IMG/VR virus record: IMGVR_UViG_3300044619_002405
Span: 1 to 34,340 of that record
Reading direction: 5' to 3' (one strand)
Length of the DNA stretch: 34,340 bases
DNA from: a virus
This document shows positions 16,410 to 24,401 of this stretch, one piece after another (position 1 is the stretch's first letter; every line of letters begins with the position of its first letter). The translations under genes were made by a program, and so were the position numbers. A model generated the notes under the pieces. That model was not told the DNA's origin and made no database searches. It worked only from the letters and a program-made list of their open reading frames with translations.

Positions 16410-17221
16410 ACACAGTGATCCTGGGTCTGCCAGGCATGTATCAAAACTGGCTGAGTGCTGCTCTTGATCCTGAATCTAGATTTGAACAGCAAGGTGCTAA
16501 CTTTCTAACTCATCACAGTAGAGTTCCTTGGCTAGCCAAGATTGAAACTCAAACTCCACCACCTGCAGACTGTGTGATCAATATGTGTGTAGGGTATCAC
16601 AATCTTGTGTGGTACCTACACAATTATCTAGAAAAAACCGATGCCATTGGAATTAGAGCCAACTACCTAGTGGAAGATCTACAGGCTCTTGGTGCGGACA
16701 CCAAGGCCTTTGGACAAATGTTTGTTCATTGGTACCAAAGTTATAATATCAAAGATAATCTAGATCACCAGCAGCATGCAAACAGCCTAATTGAATACTT
16801 TTATTACTGGCTGGTGCAAACGCATGATTGGCAACGCATGCTGTGTTCACGTATTTCAAACGCTATCAATCTTGAGTACATGGCTTTTAACAGCCTGGAT
16901 AGACTGCATCAGGTCCTGGACCCTGTGATACCAGATTCAGCATGGTTTGATCATATGTATATGTTGCTTCAATCTGGCAATAGTCAATATCTTGACCAAA
17001 GTGGGAAATTTCATACCAAACTTGGGTTGATTAAAAATCTTGGCAATCTTACCATACTAGAACAAAGTTACCTAGGTAGTCTGCTGCATAGCTGCATGGA
17101 CATGGGAGACACGGTGCTTGACTGGTATAATCCTGAAGTACGAAACCGATTATGGCAGAGGTATCGTACCGACTTAGTTGATCTTCACCGGCTATACATG
17201 CTACAATCGCAATACCTATGA
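16406..17221 (+). CDS. Unknown protein inserted between gp47 and gp46
   Basis: The 271-aa protein is not recognised with certainty. It is joined by ATGA overlaps to gp47 (16406-16409) and gp46 (17218-17221), so the three are probably translated together. It starts with a hydrophobic strand and turn (VILGLPGMYQNWLSAAL) that recalls the P-loop of sulfotransferase-like proteins, though a canonical GxxGxGK[ST] is absent. A C-terminal segment (LTILEQSYLGSLLHSCMDMG, then DTVLDWYN) has a pattern like LSFTQEVIILHQLMHKHQLN in the gene at 21890-22915, suggesting the two are distant relatives. It is rich in Trp, Tyr, His and Gln. It could be a cargo gene or an accessory partner of the recombination complex. 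Confidence 0.7.
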   Translation: MNTVILGLPGMYQNWLSAALDPESRFEQQGANFLTHHSRVPWLAKIETQTPPPADCVINMCVGYHNLVWYLHNYLEKTDAIGIRANYLVEDLQALGADTKAFGQMFVHWYQSYNIKDNLDHQQHANSLIEYFYYWLVQTHDWQRMLCSRISNAINLEYMAFNSLDRLHQVLDPVIPDSAWFDHMYMLLQSGNSQYLDQSGKFHTKLGLIKNLGNLTILEQSYLGSLLHSCMDMGDTVLDWYNPEVRNRLWQRYRTDLVDLHRLYMLQSQYL

Positions 17222-18969
17222 TAACAATCAATAAACTCACTGTGCGCAACTTCATGAGTGTGGGCAATGCCACACAGGCACTGGACTTTGATCGTCGCGA
17301 TCTTACTCTAGTGCTGGGAGAGAATCTAGATCTTGGTGGTGACGGATCGCGAAATGGCACAGGCAAGACCACGATTATAAATGCTCTAAGCTTTGCACTG
17401 TTTGGTCAAGCTCTTACCAACATCAAAAAAGACAACCTAATCAACAAGACCAACGGCAAACAAATGGTTGTTAGCCTGGACTTTGTAGTAGACGGACAAG
17501 GCTATAGAATTGAGCGTGGGCGTCGTCCCAATGTATTGAAATTCTTTGTGAACAACGAAGAAAAGATTGCCACTGATGATGCACAGGGTGACTCTCGTGA
17601 AACCCAAGAAGCCATAGAACGTTTGCTGGGCATGAGTCACAACATGTTTCGTCACATCGTGGCCTTGAATACCTATACAGAACCTTTTTTGAATCTGCGT
17701 GCCAACGACCAGCGCGAGATCATTGAACAACTGCTGGGTATTACTCAGCTCAGTGAGCGTGCTGATCGTATACGCGAACTCAATCGTGCGACCAAAGAAG
17801 AAATCAGTCAAGAAGAAATGCGCATTCGCGCGGTTCAAGAAGCCAACAAGCGCATTGAAGAACAGATCACAAGCTTGGAAAAACGTCGCGATCTGTGGAC
17901 CAAGAAACAACAGGAAGACTGTGACAAACTACAGGAAGCCATTGCTGCACTCGAACACATAGACATTGAAACAGAAATACAATCTCATCGTGATCTTGAA
18001 TCCTATCATTCCAAGAAAAAACAAATTGATGAGCACAATCGTTGGATACGATCAATTGATCAAGACAATGTCAAAATCAACAAACAAAAAAGTCAGTTGC
18101 AAAAGGATCTGGATGCCATGCAGGCACATCGTTGTTTTGCCTGCGGTACTGAGATACACGACAACAGTCTTGACAGTGTAAAAGACAAAAAACAAAAAGA
18201 ACTACAGGAACTGGCACTGCAACTGCTGACCAATGACACACAAAAAAGCGAACATCAAAACGAACTTGATGATCTTGGTGAACTTGGTGTAGCACCCACG
18301 GTGTTCTATGATAACCTAGAACAAGCATTGAACCATCGCAACAGCCTTGAAACACTGCAAACCAATCTGCAAAATCGCAGCAGTGAAACTGATCCTTATA
18401 CTGAACAGATACAGGACATGCGTGGTCAAGCTCTACAAGACGTGTCATATGATCATCTCAATGAACTGACCAAACTGCAGGATCATCAGGACTTCTTGCT
18501 CAAGCTGCTCACAAACAAAGATTCTTTCATACGTAAAAAGATCATAGATCAAAATCTCAGCTATCTTAACAGCAGACTTGTACACTATCTTGATCGCATT
18601 GGATTACCACATCAGGTGATGTTCCAAAACGATCTTTCCGTGGAAATCACAGAACTGGGTAGAGATTTGGACTTTGATAATCTAAGCCGTGGTGAGCGCA
18701 ATCGATTGATACTCAGCATGAGCTGGGCCTTCCGTGATGTCTGGGAAAGTCTGTATCGTCCTGTGAATCTATTGTTTGTGGATGAAATGATTGATTCGGG
18801 TCTTGACACACAGGGCGTTGAAAACGCTCTAGCTATTCTAAAGAAAATGGGACGAGAACGTCACAAGAGCATATGGCTTGTGAGCCATCGTGATGAACTA
18901 GCAGGGCGTGTGGAAAATATCATGAAAGTGGTCAAAGAAAATGGATTCACATCTTATGCCATTGACTAA
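17218..18969 (+). CDS. 46: Recombination endonuclease subunit gp46 (Rad50-like ATPase)
   Basis: The 583-aa SMC/Rad50-type ATPase is the partner of gp47. The N-terminus is LTVRNFMSVGNATQ. Walker A is NGTGKTT (46-52). Two coiled-coil arms flank a zinc hook CFAC (C306 and C309). The ABC signature is LSRGERNRLILSM, Walker B is LLFVDEM (D522, E523), followed by a D-loop SGLD and the H-loop WLVSHRDE. Length is close to T4 gp46 (560 aa). Translation is coupled to the previous gene by ATGA, and the radical SAM gene begins inside its 3' end. Confidence 0.96.
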   Translation: MITINKLTVRNFMSVGNATQALDFDRRDLTLVLGENLDLGGDGSRNGTGKTTIINALSFALFGQALTNIKKDNLINKTNGKQMVVSLDFVVDGQGYRIERGRRPNVLKFFVNNEEKIATDDAQGDSRETQEAIERLLGMSHNMFRHIVALNTYTEPFLNLRANDQREIIEQLLGITQLSERADRIRELNRATKEEISQEEMRIRAVQEANKRIEEQITSLEKRRDLWTKKQQEDCDKLQEAIAALEHIDIETEIQSHRDLESYHSKKKQIDEHNRWIRSIDQDNVKINKQKSQLQKDLDAMQAHRCFACGTEIHDNSLDSVKDKKQKELQELALQLLTNDTQKSEHQNELDDLGELGVAPTVFYDNLEQALNHRNSLETLQTNLQNRSSETDPYTEQIQDMRGQALQDVSYDHLNELTKLQDHQDFLLKLLTNKDSFIRKKIIDQNLSYLNSRLVHYLDRIGLPHQVMFQNDLSVEITELGRDLDFDNLSRGERNRLILSMSWAFRDVWESLYRPVNLLFVDEMIDSGLDTQGVENALAILKKMGRERHKSIWLVSHRDELAGRVENIMKVVKENGFTSYAID

Positions 18970-19978
18970 TAGCCTAGCCACGTGGCACTGGCACATAGAA
19001 ATTTCCAGCAAGTGTACGCTGCGCTGTCCAAGATGCGCACGACAGGAGGTTCCTAACGGACTTGTAAACACTGAACTAGATTTTGATTTCTTTCAACGCA
19101 ATTTCCCACCTGACTTTATAAAACAACATGTACGCAAGATAACTTTTTGTGGTGACGACGGTGATCCAATCTATGCTCATGATCTTATTCCAGTGATTGC
19201 CTATTTCAAAAGCATCAAGTCTGACATAGAGATAGTGATTGTGACCAACGGCAGCTATAAGTCAGAGTCTTGGTGGCAAAGTCTTGCCATACAGCTTGGT
19301 CCCAACGACAGTGTGCATTTTAGTATAGACGGTTGGGACAACGCCAGCAACAATCAATATCGTGTGAACAGCGACTGGAACAGTATCATTGAAGGTGTTA
19401 AGACTCTGCGTGCTCATAGTCGTTGTCAAATAATCTGGGCTGCTATTGCGTTTAAATTCAATCAAAAGTATATACAGCGCATGAAAGCTCAGGCATTTGA
19501 TCTGGGCTTTGATAGATTTCAACTTACCAAGAGCACCAAGTTTGGCAGTGTGTATCCTCACTATGGCGACAAAGACATACTAGAGCCCATACCGGATCTT
19601 GTAAGCCAAACACACAGATTTGAACGTGAAGTCTATGACTTCACTGATCGCAAACCCCAATCATGGCCTATTAATCTAGAGAGATATCAACAAAGTCTAG
19701 AAATCAATGGCGTGAAACCCTTGTGCTCGATAGGCAACAAAGGCCTATACATTAGTGCGCAGGGGCAACTGTTTCCTTGCTGTTGGGTGGCCAATCGTTA
19801 TGCACACAATCAAGAATGGCAGGAACTAGGCAAACAGTTTGATCTCAAGCAACGCAGTCTTGAATCTGTACTACAGGATGCTTTTTGGCAATCGGAGTTC
19901 CAAAGCTATCGTTGGAACGAATGTCAAACCAAATGTGTTGCTGGCCGCGTGACACAAGAATACGCTACTGAATGGTAG
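18941..19978 (+). CDS. Radical SAM protein with SPASM-like C-terminus
   Basis: Up to 345 aa. The radical SAM cluster motif CTLRCPRC (CX3CX2C) lies 25 residues from the first ATG (18941) or 20 from the second (18956); the start is uncertain because both overlap gp46. ITFCGDDGDP fits the glycine-rich SAM-binding strand. A C-terminal set of cysteines (PLCSIGNKGLYISAQGQLFP, CCW, then CQTKC) is arranged like a SPASM/twitch auxiliary iron-sulfur domain. Family members modify peptides, proteins or small molecules; the substrate here is unknown. It lies in the gp55-gp46 operon and is followed by a nuclease and an SGNH-like protein. Confidence 0.88.
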   Translation: MDSHLMPLTNSLATWHWHIEISSKCTLRCPRCARQEVPNGLVNTELDFDFFQRNFPPDFIKQHVRKITFCGDDGDPIYAHDLIPVIAYFKSIKSDIEIVIVTNGSYKSESWWQSLAIQLGPNDSVHFSIDGWDNASNNQYRVNSDWNSIIEGVKTLRAHSRCQIIWAAIAFKFNQKYIQRMKAQAFDLGFDRFQLTKSTKFGSVYPHYGDKDILEPIPDLVSQTHRFEREVYDFTDRKPQSWPINLERYQQSLEINGVKPLCSIGNKGLYISAQGQLFPCCWVANRYAHNQEWQELGKQFDLKQRSLESVLQDAFWQSEFQSYRWNECQTKCVAGRVTQEYATEW

Positions 19979-19995
19979 CCTGATAACTATCGCAC

Positions 19996-20511
19996 ATGAC
20001 CAGTCCACAAAAAGTCAAGGGCAACGCCTGGGAAAACACAGTTGCAAAGCATCTTACACAGATCTATGGAGAAACCTTTATACGTGTGCCTCATTCTGGT
20101 GCCTACATAGGTGGTGCTAATCAGCATCGCAAACAGGTGTTACACGAAGGGCAGATACGCAGCTTCAAAGGCGACATCATACCTGGTGAAAGTTTTCCTA
20201 GATTTAACTGCGAATGCAAAAGCTACAAAGACTTTCCGTTTCATCAGTTGTTTCAAGGCGCTTGCAAAACTCTAGACACCTGGATACAACAGTGCATGGA
20301 CGTGGCCGACGATGGTGACTTTAATATACTTTGCATGAAGTTCAATCGCAAAGGAACTTTTGTGGCAGTACAAGCACAGCCCAATACCTCACAACTGATA
20401 TTCACAAGAAATTTCAATTACACCAGTGGATTAAACGGTCATTGGATGATCATGGACTATGATCTCTTCTGGGAGATCAATGCAGACAGTGTGAAAGAAC
20501 TCTGCGCATGA
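19996..20511 (+). CDS. PD-(D/E)XK-type nuclease
   Basis: The 171-aa protein shows the core of the PD-(D/E)XK fold: KGNAWENTVAKHL with E13 on the first helix, HSGAYIGGANQHR as a substrate loop, GDII with D60, and NCECKSYK with E73 and K75 (ExK). This resembles Holliday-junction-resolvase-like nucleases of phages and could act in DNA processing beside gp46/gp47. No T4 homologue is recognised. It starts 17 bases after the radical SAM gene and overlaps the next gene by ATGA. Confidence 0.75.
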   Translation: MTSPQKVKGNAWENTVAKHLTQIYGETFIRVPHSGAYIGGANQHRKQVLHEGQIRSFKGDIIPGESFPRFNCECKSYKDFPFHQLFQGACKTLDTWIQQCMDVADDGDFNILCMKFNRKGTFVAVQAQPNTSQLIFTRNFNYTSGLNGHWMIMDYDLFWEINADSVKELCA

Positions 20512-21542
20512 TCAAAGGACGCTTAACCACTTATGTAGGAGATGTCAATGCTTATCTAAGAGCAGCAGCACGTCAAACTCATCCTCTGGCTTTTTTGGTC
20601 AGCAATGCCAATTGGCAGCAGTTTATAGACAGTGACCATGATGATGTTGCTGTTTATACATCGCTAGGAGACCTAGCTGTGGATAATTTTTGTGCTCTGT
20701 TGGATCTGTCAGATGTGATTGAATATTGTCCGCCACCAAATCATCAGTGGAGCGATCGCAAAATTATCAATGAACTAGATCCCTTTGACAGTATTCGTGG
20801 GCTTACTGAATATCTTGTACAGAGACACATTGATCGCAAACAACTTGGAAACCTAGAAAGTGTCAACCAACCACAAGAACTGTTGCCCTTGGTTGACACT
20901 CGCAAGACTTCTGGACCTCAACTGTGGACCGCAGGGTGCAGCATCACTGCTGGCATTGGTGTTGATTCTACTCAAACCTGGAGTCATCATCTATCTAGTC
21001 TGCTGAACATACCATGCTCAACGCTGGCCGAACTTGGCGCCAGCAACACATGGCAAGCTGATCAAATACTTAGATCGGACATACGCTGGCGCGACACAGT
21101 GGTCTGGGGTATTACCGGCCTGTATAGGCAATGGATAATCCAAAATGGTGAGATGCGACACCTTAACATGCATAGTCATGTTGAGGATCCCAATCTAGAA
21201 ATCAACTGGCCACTGCGTGCTTTGGCCAGCGACACCACACTGTACGCATCAATGCACTGTATGAAAGCAGTAGCCAATTTTTGTGACAAAATTGGTGCTA
21301 GATTAGTGATTTTCAACGCAAACTTCTCAGACGCATATATAACAACACTCAGGCAAATACCACATTTCTACTACTATCAACATCCAATTCGTATAGGCAA
21401 AGACAGGCAAATACGTCAACACTGGCTTGATTTAGGCACAGACGACTCGCATCCAGGCCCACTACAGCATCAAGCATTCGCAAATTTTTGTTACTCAATT
21501 TTAAAACCACAAACAGACTCTGTGCTAAGTGTTGTGACTTAG
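20508..21542 (+). CDS. SGNH/GDSL hydrolase-like protein
   Basis: The 344-aa protein has an N-terminal region of about 135 residues without a recognised domain, then an SGNH-type core. Block I is AGCSITAG with candidate nucleophile S145. A block-II-like glycine lies in ELGASNTW, a block-III-like strand in VVWGITGLYRQW, and a block-V-like DDSH (D312, H315) near the end. The usual Asn of block III (GxND) is not visible, so activity is uncertain. Such enzymes remove acyl groups from glycans or lipids. It is the last gene of the operon and is followed by the structured gap. Confidence 0.7.
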   Translation: MIKGRLTTYVGDVNAYLRAAARQTHPLAFLVSNANWQQFIDSDHDDVAVYTSLGDLAVDNFCALLDLSDVIEYCPPPNHQWSDRKIINELDPFDSIRGLTEYLVQRHIDRKQLGNLESVNQPQELLPLVDTRKTSGPQLWTAGCSITAGIGVDSTQTWSHHLSSLLNIPCSTLAELGASNTWQADQILRSDIRWRDTVVWGITGLYRQWIIQNGEMRHLNMHSHVEDPNLEINWPLRALASDTTLYASMHCMKAVANFCDKIGARLVIFNANFSDAYITTLRQIPHFYYYQHPIRIGKDRQIRQHWLDLGTDDSHPGPLQHQAFANFCYSILKPQTDSVLSVVT

Positions 21543-21885
21543 CCCCATTGAGCTAGCCGAGGTAAGGCTCGTTGCCAGCAGATCTTGGGTGTCAAAGAAT
21601 AGGCTAACTTAGGCTAAATGATCGCGGCTATGTGAACAAGATACAACCGCGGCGCAAGGGACTTTGCTTGTATGGGGTCGCCTGCGTTCCGTTGCGAGTC
21701 AAGGCTAGAGTAGGAGGTACAGCGCAACCGCCTCCGTGTGGAAACACAATCTCTTTATACAAGTGATCGTTCGAACTCAGATGATGACAACTTGCCCGGT
21801 AAACGGGCAAGTATGACCAAAAAATCTAGATGATAACTTGATTCTCGCTCTGCTCGAACACATTGATGAGCGCAAGCGAATCAAT
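21543..21885 (+). ncRNA. Structured non-coding gap, candidate RNA
   Basis: About 345 bases between convergent genes with no credible gene. Several helices can be drawn by eye. CTTGTAT (21667-21673) pairs with ATACAAG (21757-21763). Inside it, GTTGCG (21691-21696) pairs with CGCAAC (21723-21728), and GGAGG (21713-21717) pairs with CCTCC (21731-21735); the last two interlock as an H-type pseudoknot. TGTG-GAAA-CACA (21737-21748) is a GNRA-capped hairpin. CCCCAT (21543-21548) could instead pair with ATGGGG (21672-21677). Further 3' hairpins lie at 21790-21812 and 21838-21884. The strand is chosen because the GNRA loop reads on plus. No known RNA family was recognised. Confidence 0.35.
21790..21812 (+). 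terminator. Perfect 9-bp hairpin, possible terminator of the gp55 operon
   Basis: ACTTGCCCG and CGGGCAAGT form a perfect stem around GTAAA. No U-tract follows on either strand, so it is not a standard intrinsic terminator. It may be a processing or stability element, or part of the structured RNA. Confidence 0.3.
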
Positions 21886-21904
21886 AGATCTACGCAGTAG
21901 ATCT
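21886..21904. repeat. Perfect 8-bp inverted repeat at the end of the 341-aa gene
   Basis: AGATCTAC and GTAGATCT flank GCA. It overlaps the stop codon of the minus-strand gene (21890-21892). It could fold on either strand and may protect or terminate the minus-strand transcript, but no U-run follows. Confidence 0.5.
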
Positions 21905-22915
21905 TCCAAGTACATGATGATTGGGCTCAAGTAACTGATGTAGTTTTTGTGTGTTATCTGGAAAATGTTCAAGTTGCCAGTTCTTGACGTTGAGTTGATG
22001 TTTGTGCATCAATTGATGTAGAATAATCACTTCCTGAGTAAAGCTAAGGTCTCGCAGTGGATAGTACCAGTTATTGACCACAGCATCAACAATGTGATCA
22101 AGTTCGTATTGAAACTTCAAGAGTTGGTAGTTGATCTGCTGCCATTTTTGATACACCTGCTGCCATGATTCCCACCGTGATGAATCTGTTGTGATATCAA
22201 GATCTTTGCACAGACGTGAGAGCACCTGTTGTCCGTGATACCAAAATTCCTGACAGTTGATCCAATGATGTGGGAGTGTGAAGTCCAGGTGTTCGTGTCC
22301 TAGTCTTGATGCTGTCCACTGTAGATTCAGTGCCAGTAGTTCTCTACGATCCCAAACAGTTGTGGCCGAACTCAAGGTGCTGTTGAAAAACACTTCATTC
22401 ATGTGTAAAAAGGTATTGGCCACTGGTGTTTCTTCAAACATCACTGCGTGCTGCGCACGATCTAGAGTGCCAGCGTGATACACTTGATTGTGATGATCTG
22501 TGGCCACAAACACACAGTCACAGCCCATGTAATCACACCAGCGCCAGACCTGAGCATATTCTTGGTCGCAAAGATCAATCAGACGAGTCCATTCTTGATT
22601 GTCATGCAATACTGAACTAGTGTGACCAAGTTCCTGTGCCATGGTGTCCACAGCAGGTCCCACAGGATAGATCACATGAAAGTCTGCGGGCACATTGATT
22701 AGTTTGTCCAACACATGTCGTGTGTTGTGTATGCCAGACACATGATTGCGTGTGTGTCCATGCGCATTTAGTCTAGTTAATGGATTTACAGTGATTGGTT
22801 GCCAGCCCTGTTGCCAATGATACACTTGATCATGGCCAGCTAGCCAGTGTATGCTCCAATCCATGAAACTGATGCCAATGTTGTGTGTGCCAGTGAGGCA
22901 AACAATGCGTGTCAT
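21890..22915 (-). CDS. Conserved phage protein, sulfotransferase-like candidate
   Basis: I choose the ATG at 22915, which overlaps the upstream stop as ATGA, giving 341 aa; a TTG five codons upstream is possible. The N-terminus RIVCLTGTHNIGISFMDWSI looks like a beta strand plus nucleotide-binding-type loop. The segment TVWDRRELLALNLQ followed by HHWINCQEFW, and the end IILHQLMHKHQLNVKNWQLE then HFPDNTQKLH, belong to a family I remember from marine T4-like phages that resembles PAPS-dependent sulfotransferases. A full PAPS-binding motif is not evident, so the reaction is inference. It is the last gene of the gp26 transcription unit and may be distantly related to the gene between gp47 and gp46. 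Confidence 0.75.
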   Translation of the reverse strand: MTRIVCLTGTHNIGISFMDWSIHWLAGHDQVYHWQQGWQPITVNPLTRLNAHGHTRNHVSGIHNTRHVLDKLINVPADFHVIYPVGPAVDTMAQELGHTSSVLHDNQEWTRLIDLCDQEYAQVWRWCDYMGCDCVFVATDHHNQVYHAGTLDRAQHAVMFEETPVANTFLHMNEVFFNSTLSSATTVWDRRELLALNLQWTASRLGHEHLDFTLPHHWINCQEFWYHGQQVLSRLCKDLDITTDSSRWESWQQVYQKWQQINYQLLKFQYELDHIVDAVVNNWYYPLRDLSFTQEVIILHQLMHKHQLNVKNWQLEHFPDNTQKLHQLLEPNHHVLGRSTA

Positions 22916-23247
22916 AGTTGATCTGGCCAATCGCGAAACAACGCATGTTGTATGTTGCCCGCTACAAATTGATTGAAACTACGGTGTTTGTCTTCTAGTT
23001 CGCCCTGTAGTGGTGCCACACGACGAAAAGCCTCGTCCATCTGCGCCATGTCACGAAATTCCATGATTATCATCCATTCTGGCATGTCTGCAATGCTGCG
23101 GAATCCCATCTTGCAGCGTGTGATACGATAGGTCAACATTTTGCCTTCACTGACCAAATGATCAAAAAAGCCTCGCATGTTGTTGACCCATTCAAGATCA
23201 GAAATGTCACCTTGTTTGTCTGCCCAGATTGTGTATAAGTCGCTCAT
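22912..23247 (-). CDS. Small conserved protein, probable alpha/beta-barrel dimer fold
   Basis: The 111-aa protein (start MSDLYTIWADKQGDISDLEW; inner strand PEWMIIMEFRDMAQMDEAFR) has the alternating strand-helix pattern of small ferredoxin-like, dimeric alpha/beta-barrel proteins. I recall similar proteins in bacteria and aquatic phages annotated only as domains of unknown function. It is coupled by ATGA overlaps on both sides (23244-23247 and 22912-22915). No catalytic residues can be assigned. Confidence 0.7.
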   Translation of the reverse strand: MSDLYTIWADKQGDISDLEWVNNMRGFFDHLVSEGKMLTYRITRCKMGFRSIADMPEWMIIMEFRDMAQMDEAFRRVAPLQGELEDKHRSFNQFVAGNIQHALFRDWPDQL

Positions 23248-23684
23248 TCAATTGGTCCTAGTATTTCAAATCCGTCTAGCTGTTTTTTATAAAGATGTGC
23301 TTGTTCAAGATAAAGATAATCAAAGCCACGTTGTTTGTACACAGCACATTCGGTCTTGAGTGTTTCTATGCCAAGGCGAAGTTCTGGATCGTGATAGGTC
23401 CAAGCAAACTGGTCACACAAGGCATTTTTGTCGTCAAATCTGCGTATGAGGCTAAAGGCCACCAAATGAGTTTGATCCCAGTATCCTATGATGTCGGCCA
23501 TGGGATCTTGAAATCTACTGTTAAACATAGGCATCACAGATGAAAACTTTTTGTATCTACAGTAGCTTTTGTAGATTTCCTGACAGGCTGCGATGTTGTA
23601 GTCAGTTTTGTCAAGGTATGCCCAAAACACAGTGGGTTTGTAGTCTGTGGCGTCAAGCCTAATGCGTGCAAATTGATAGTTCAT
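23244..23684 (-). CDS. GNAT-fold acetyltransferase-like protein
   Basis: The 146-aa protein resembles the GNAT superfamily. A central strand pair ADIIGYWDQTHLVAFSLIRR is followed by a short helix and then DQFAWTYHDPELRLGIETLK, reminiscent of the strand-4/helix-3 acyl-CoA region. It ends with FDYLYLEQAHLYKKQLDGFE, like the C-terminal strand of GNAT enzymes. The usual Q/RxxGxG/A acetyl-CoA loop is not clear (LRLGIE may be its remnant), so activity is unproven. ATGA overlaps join it to both neighbours. Confidence 0.6.
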   Translation of the reverse strand: MNYQFARIRLDATDYKPTVFWAYLDKTDYNIAACQEIYKSYCRYKKFSSVMPMFNSRFQDPMADIIGYWDQTHLVAFSLIRRFDDKNALCDQFAWTYHDPELRLGIETLKTECAVYKQRGFDYLYLEQAHLYKKQLDGFEILGPIE

Positions 23685-24178
23685 ATGCGAGGATCAACAC
23701 GATGTTGAAACAGTCCTTGTAGATAGTCTTCAGGCCAGTTCTTGTAATAACCTTGGCCAGCAAGTAGTTTTGCAAATTCATTGAGCTTGGCAAGTGGCTG
23801 CACAAACACAATAGCCCAGGTACCCTGATTAAACTTTACACCATTAACAACTTCTTCACTGAGAGGATGATCTGCCAAGGCCAATAGGTCTCTGGCTACT
23901 AAAAAGTCAGTGTTGACTTGATCCACAAGATTATTGAACACAGCTGGTTCAAAGTGTCGCGGATCATACACATAGGCCACCACGGTTTTTTCTTCCATGT
24001 CAATGGCCTGTAGGTCAACATAGGGATCTATCTTACCTTTACGTATTTCAAATTCTCCGTTGAGTCGAGCTCTACGTGCGTATGGGCAGGGAGGCCATCC
24101 ATTGAGCTGTGGATTAGACTTTTCCACGAAACCCGTGATCCAAAGCAAGATGTCAATTTGTGCTTGATTAAAATCCAT
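23681..24178 (-). CDS. Conserved protein of unknown function
   Basis: The 165-aa protein starts MDFNQAQIDILLWITGFVEK and contains WPPCPYARRARL at about 28-39, then alternating strands and helices (KTVVAYVYDPRHFEP; WAIVFVQPLAKLNEFAKLL). I remember this WPPCPYA motif from aquatic T4-like phages without a function. Its start overlaps the stop of the 62-aa frame as TAATG, and its end overlaps the next gene by ATGA. It is probably cytoplasmic; no signal peptide or membrane segment is seen. Confidence 0.7.
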   Translation of the reverse strand: MDFNQAQIDILLWITGFVEKSNPQLNGWPPCPYARRARLNGEFEIRKGKIDPYVDLQAIDMEEKTVVAYVYDPRHFEPAVFNNLVDQVNTDFLVARDLLALADHPLSEEVVNGVKFNQGTWAIVFVQPLAKLNEFAKLLAGQGYYKNWPEDYLQGLFQHRVDPRI

Positions 24179-24366
24179 TAGAAGAAAGGTAATCCAGATT
24201 TTTTGGTTGTTTCAAGATTTTCTTTGACAATGTCATTTATGGCCATGCGTTCTTCGTAGCTGAGTTGCAGTGCTTGTTCGTAAGTGATACCACCACGCAT
24301 GTACCAACTTAGTTTGAGAGCTTCGTGGCGGATAGCTGATGCTTCTTTGCCCATGGTAGCGACCAT
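24178..24366 (-). CDS. Small frame downstream of the gp26-type gene, probably a frameshift extension
   Basis: As a stand-alone gene it codes for 62 aa from ATG 24366 (or ATG 24354). Its key part, HEALKLSWYMRGGITYEQAL then SYEERMAINDIVKENLETTK, recalls the second (T) part of tail-assembly chaperones. The frame is open upstream past the end of the gp26-type gene and lies in its -1 frame. A slippery sequence and a stem-loop sit at the right places, so the main product may be a 356-aa fusion. GAGG lies only 2 bases before ATG 24366, too close for an efficient start. Confidence 0.75.
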   Translation of the reverse strand: MVATMGKEASAIRHEALKLSWYMRGGITYEQALQLSYEERMAINDIVKENLETTKKSGLPFF

Positions 24367-24367
24367 T

Positions 24368-24401
24368 GCCTCAATTTCATCTGGGCTAGATGTTAAGAGG
24401 C
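24368..24401 (-). promoter_or_regulatory. Stem-loop downstream of the frameshift site
   Basis: On the minus strand GCCTC (24401-24397) pairs with GAGGC (24372-24368). Nested inside, CATCT (24392-24388) pairs with AGATG (24382-24378) around AGCCC. The stem starts 9 bases after the AAATTTT heptamer and 6 after TTTTTTC, within the range of known frameshift stimulators. Confidence 0.6.

Noticed and set aside
21542-21678. A tRNA-like layout: GCCCCAT pairing with ATGGGGT, and a D-arm-like GAGC...GCTC hairpin
   Set aside because: The spacing is about 137 bases, there is no anticodon arm with a 5-bp stem and 7-base loop, and no T-loop of the TTCRANN type sits before the 3' strand.
21628-21810. A 60-aa frame on the minus strand in the non-coding gap
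   Set aside because: It has no ribosome-binding site, an odd composition with several Cys and Pro, and lies over the predicted RNA helices.
21543-21885. tmRNA, group I intron or known self-cleaving ribozyme in the structured gap
   Set aside because: No tRNA-like ends, tag frame, P/Q/R/S core or hammerhead/HDV core could be matched by eye; only generic helices and a pseudoknot are supported.
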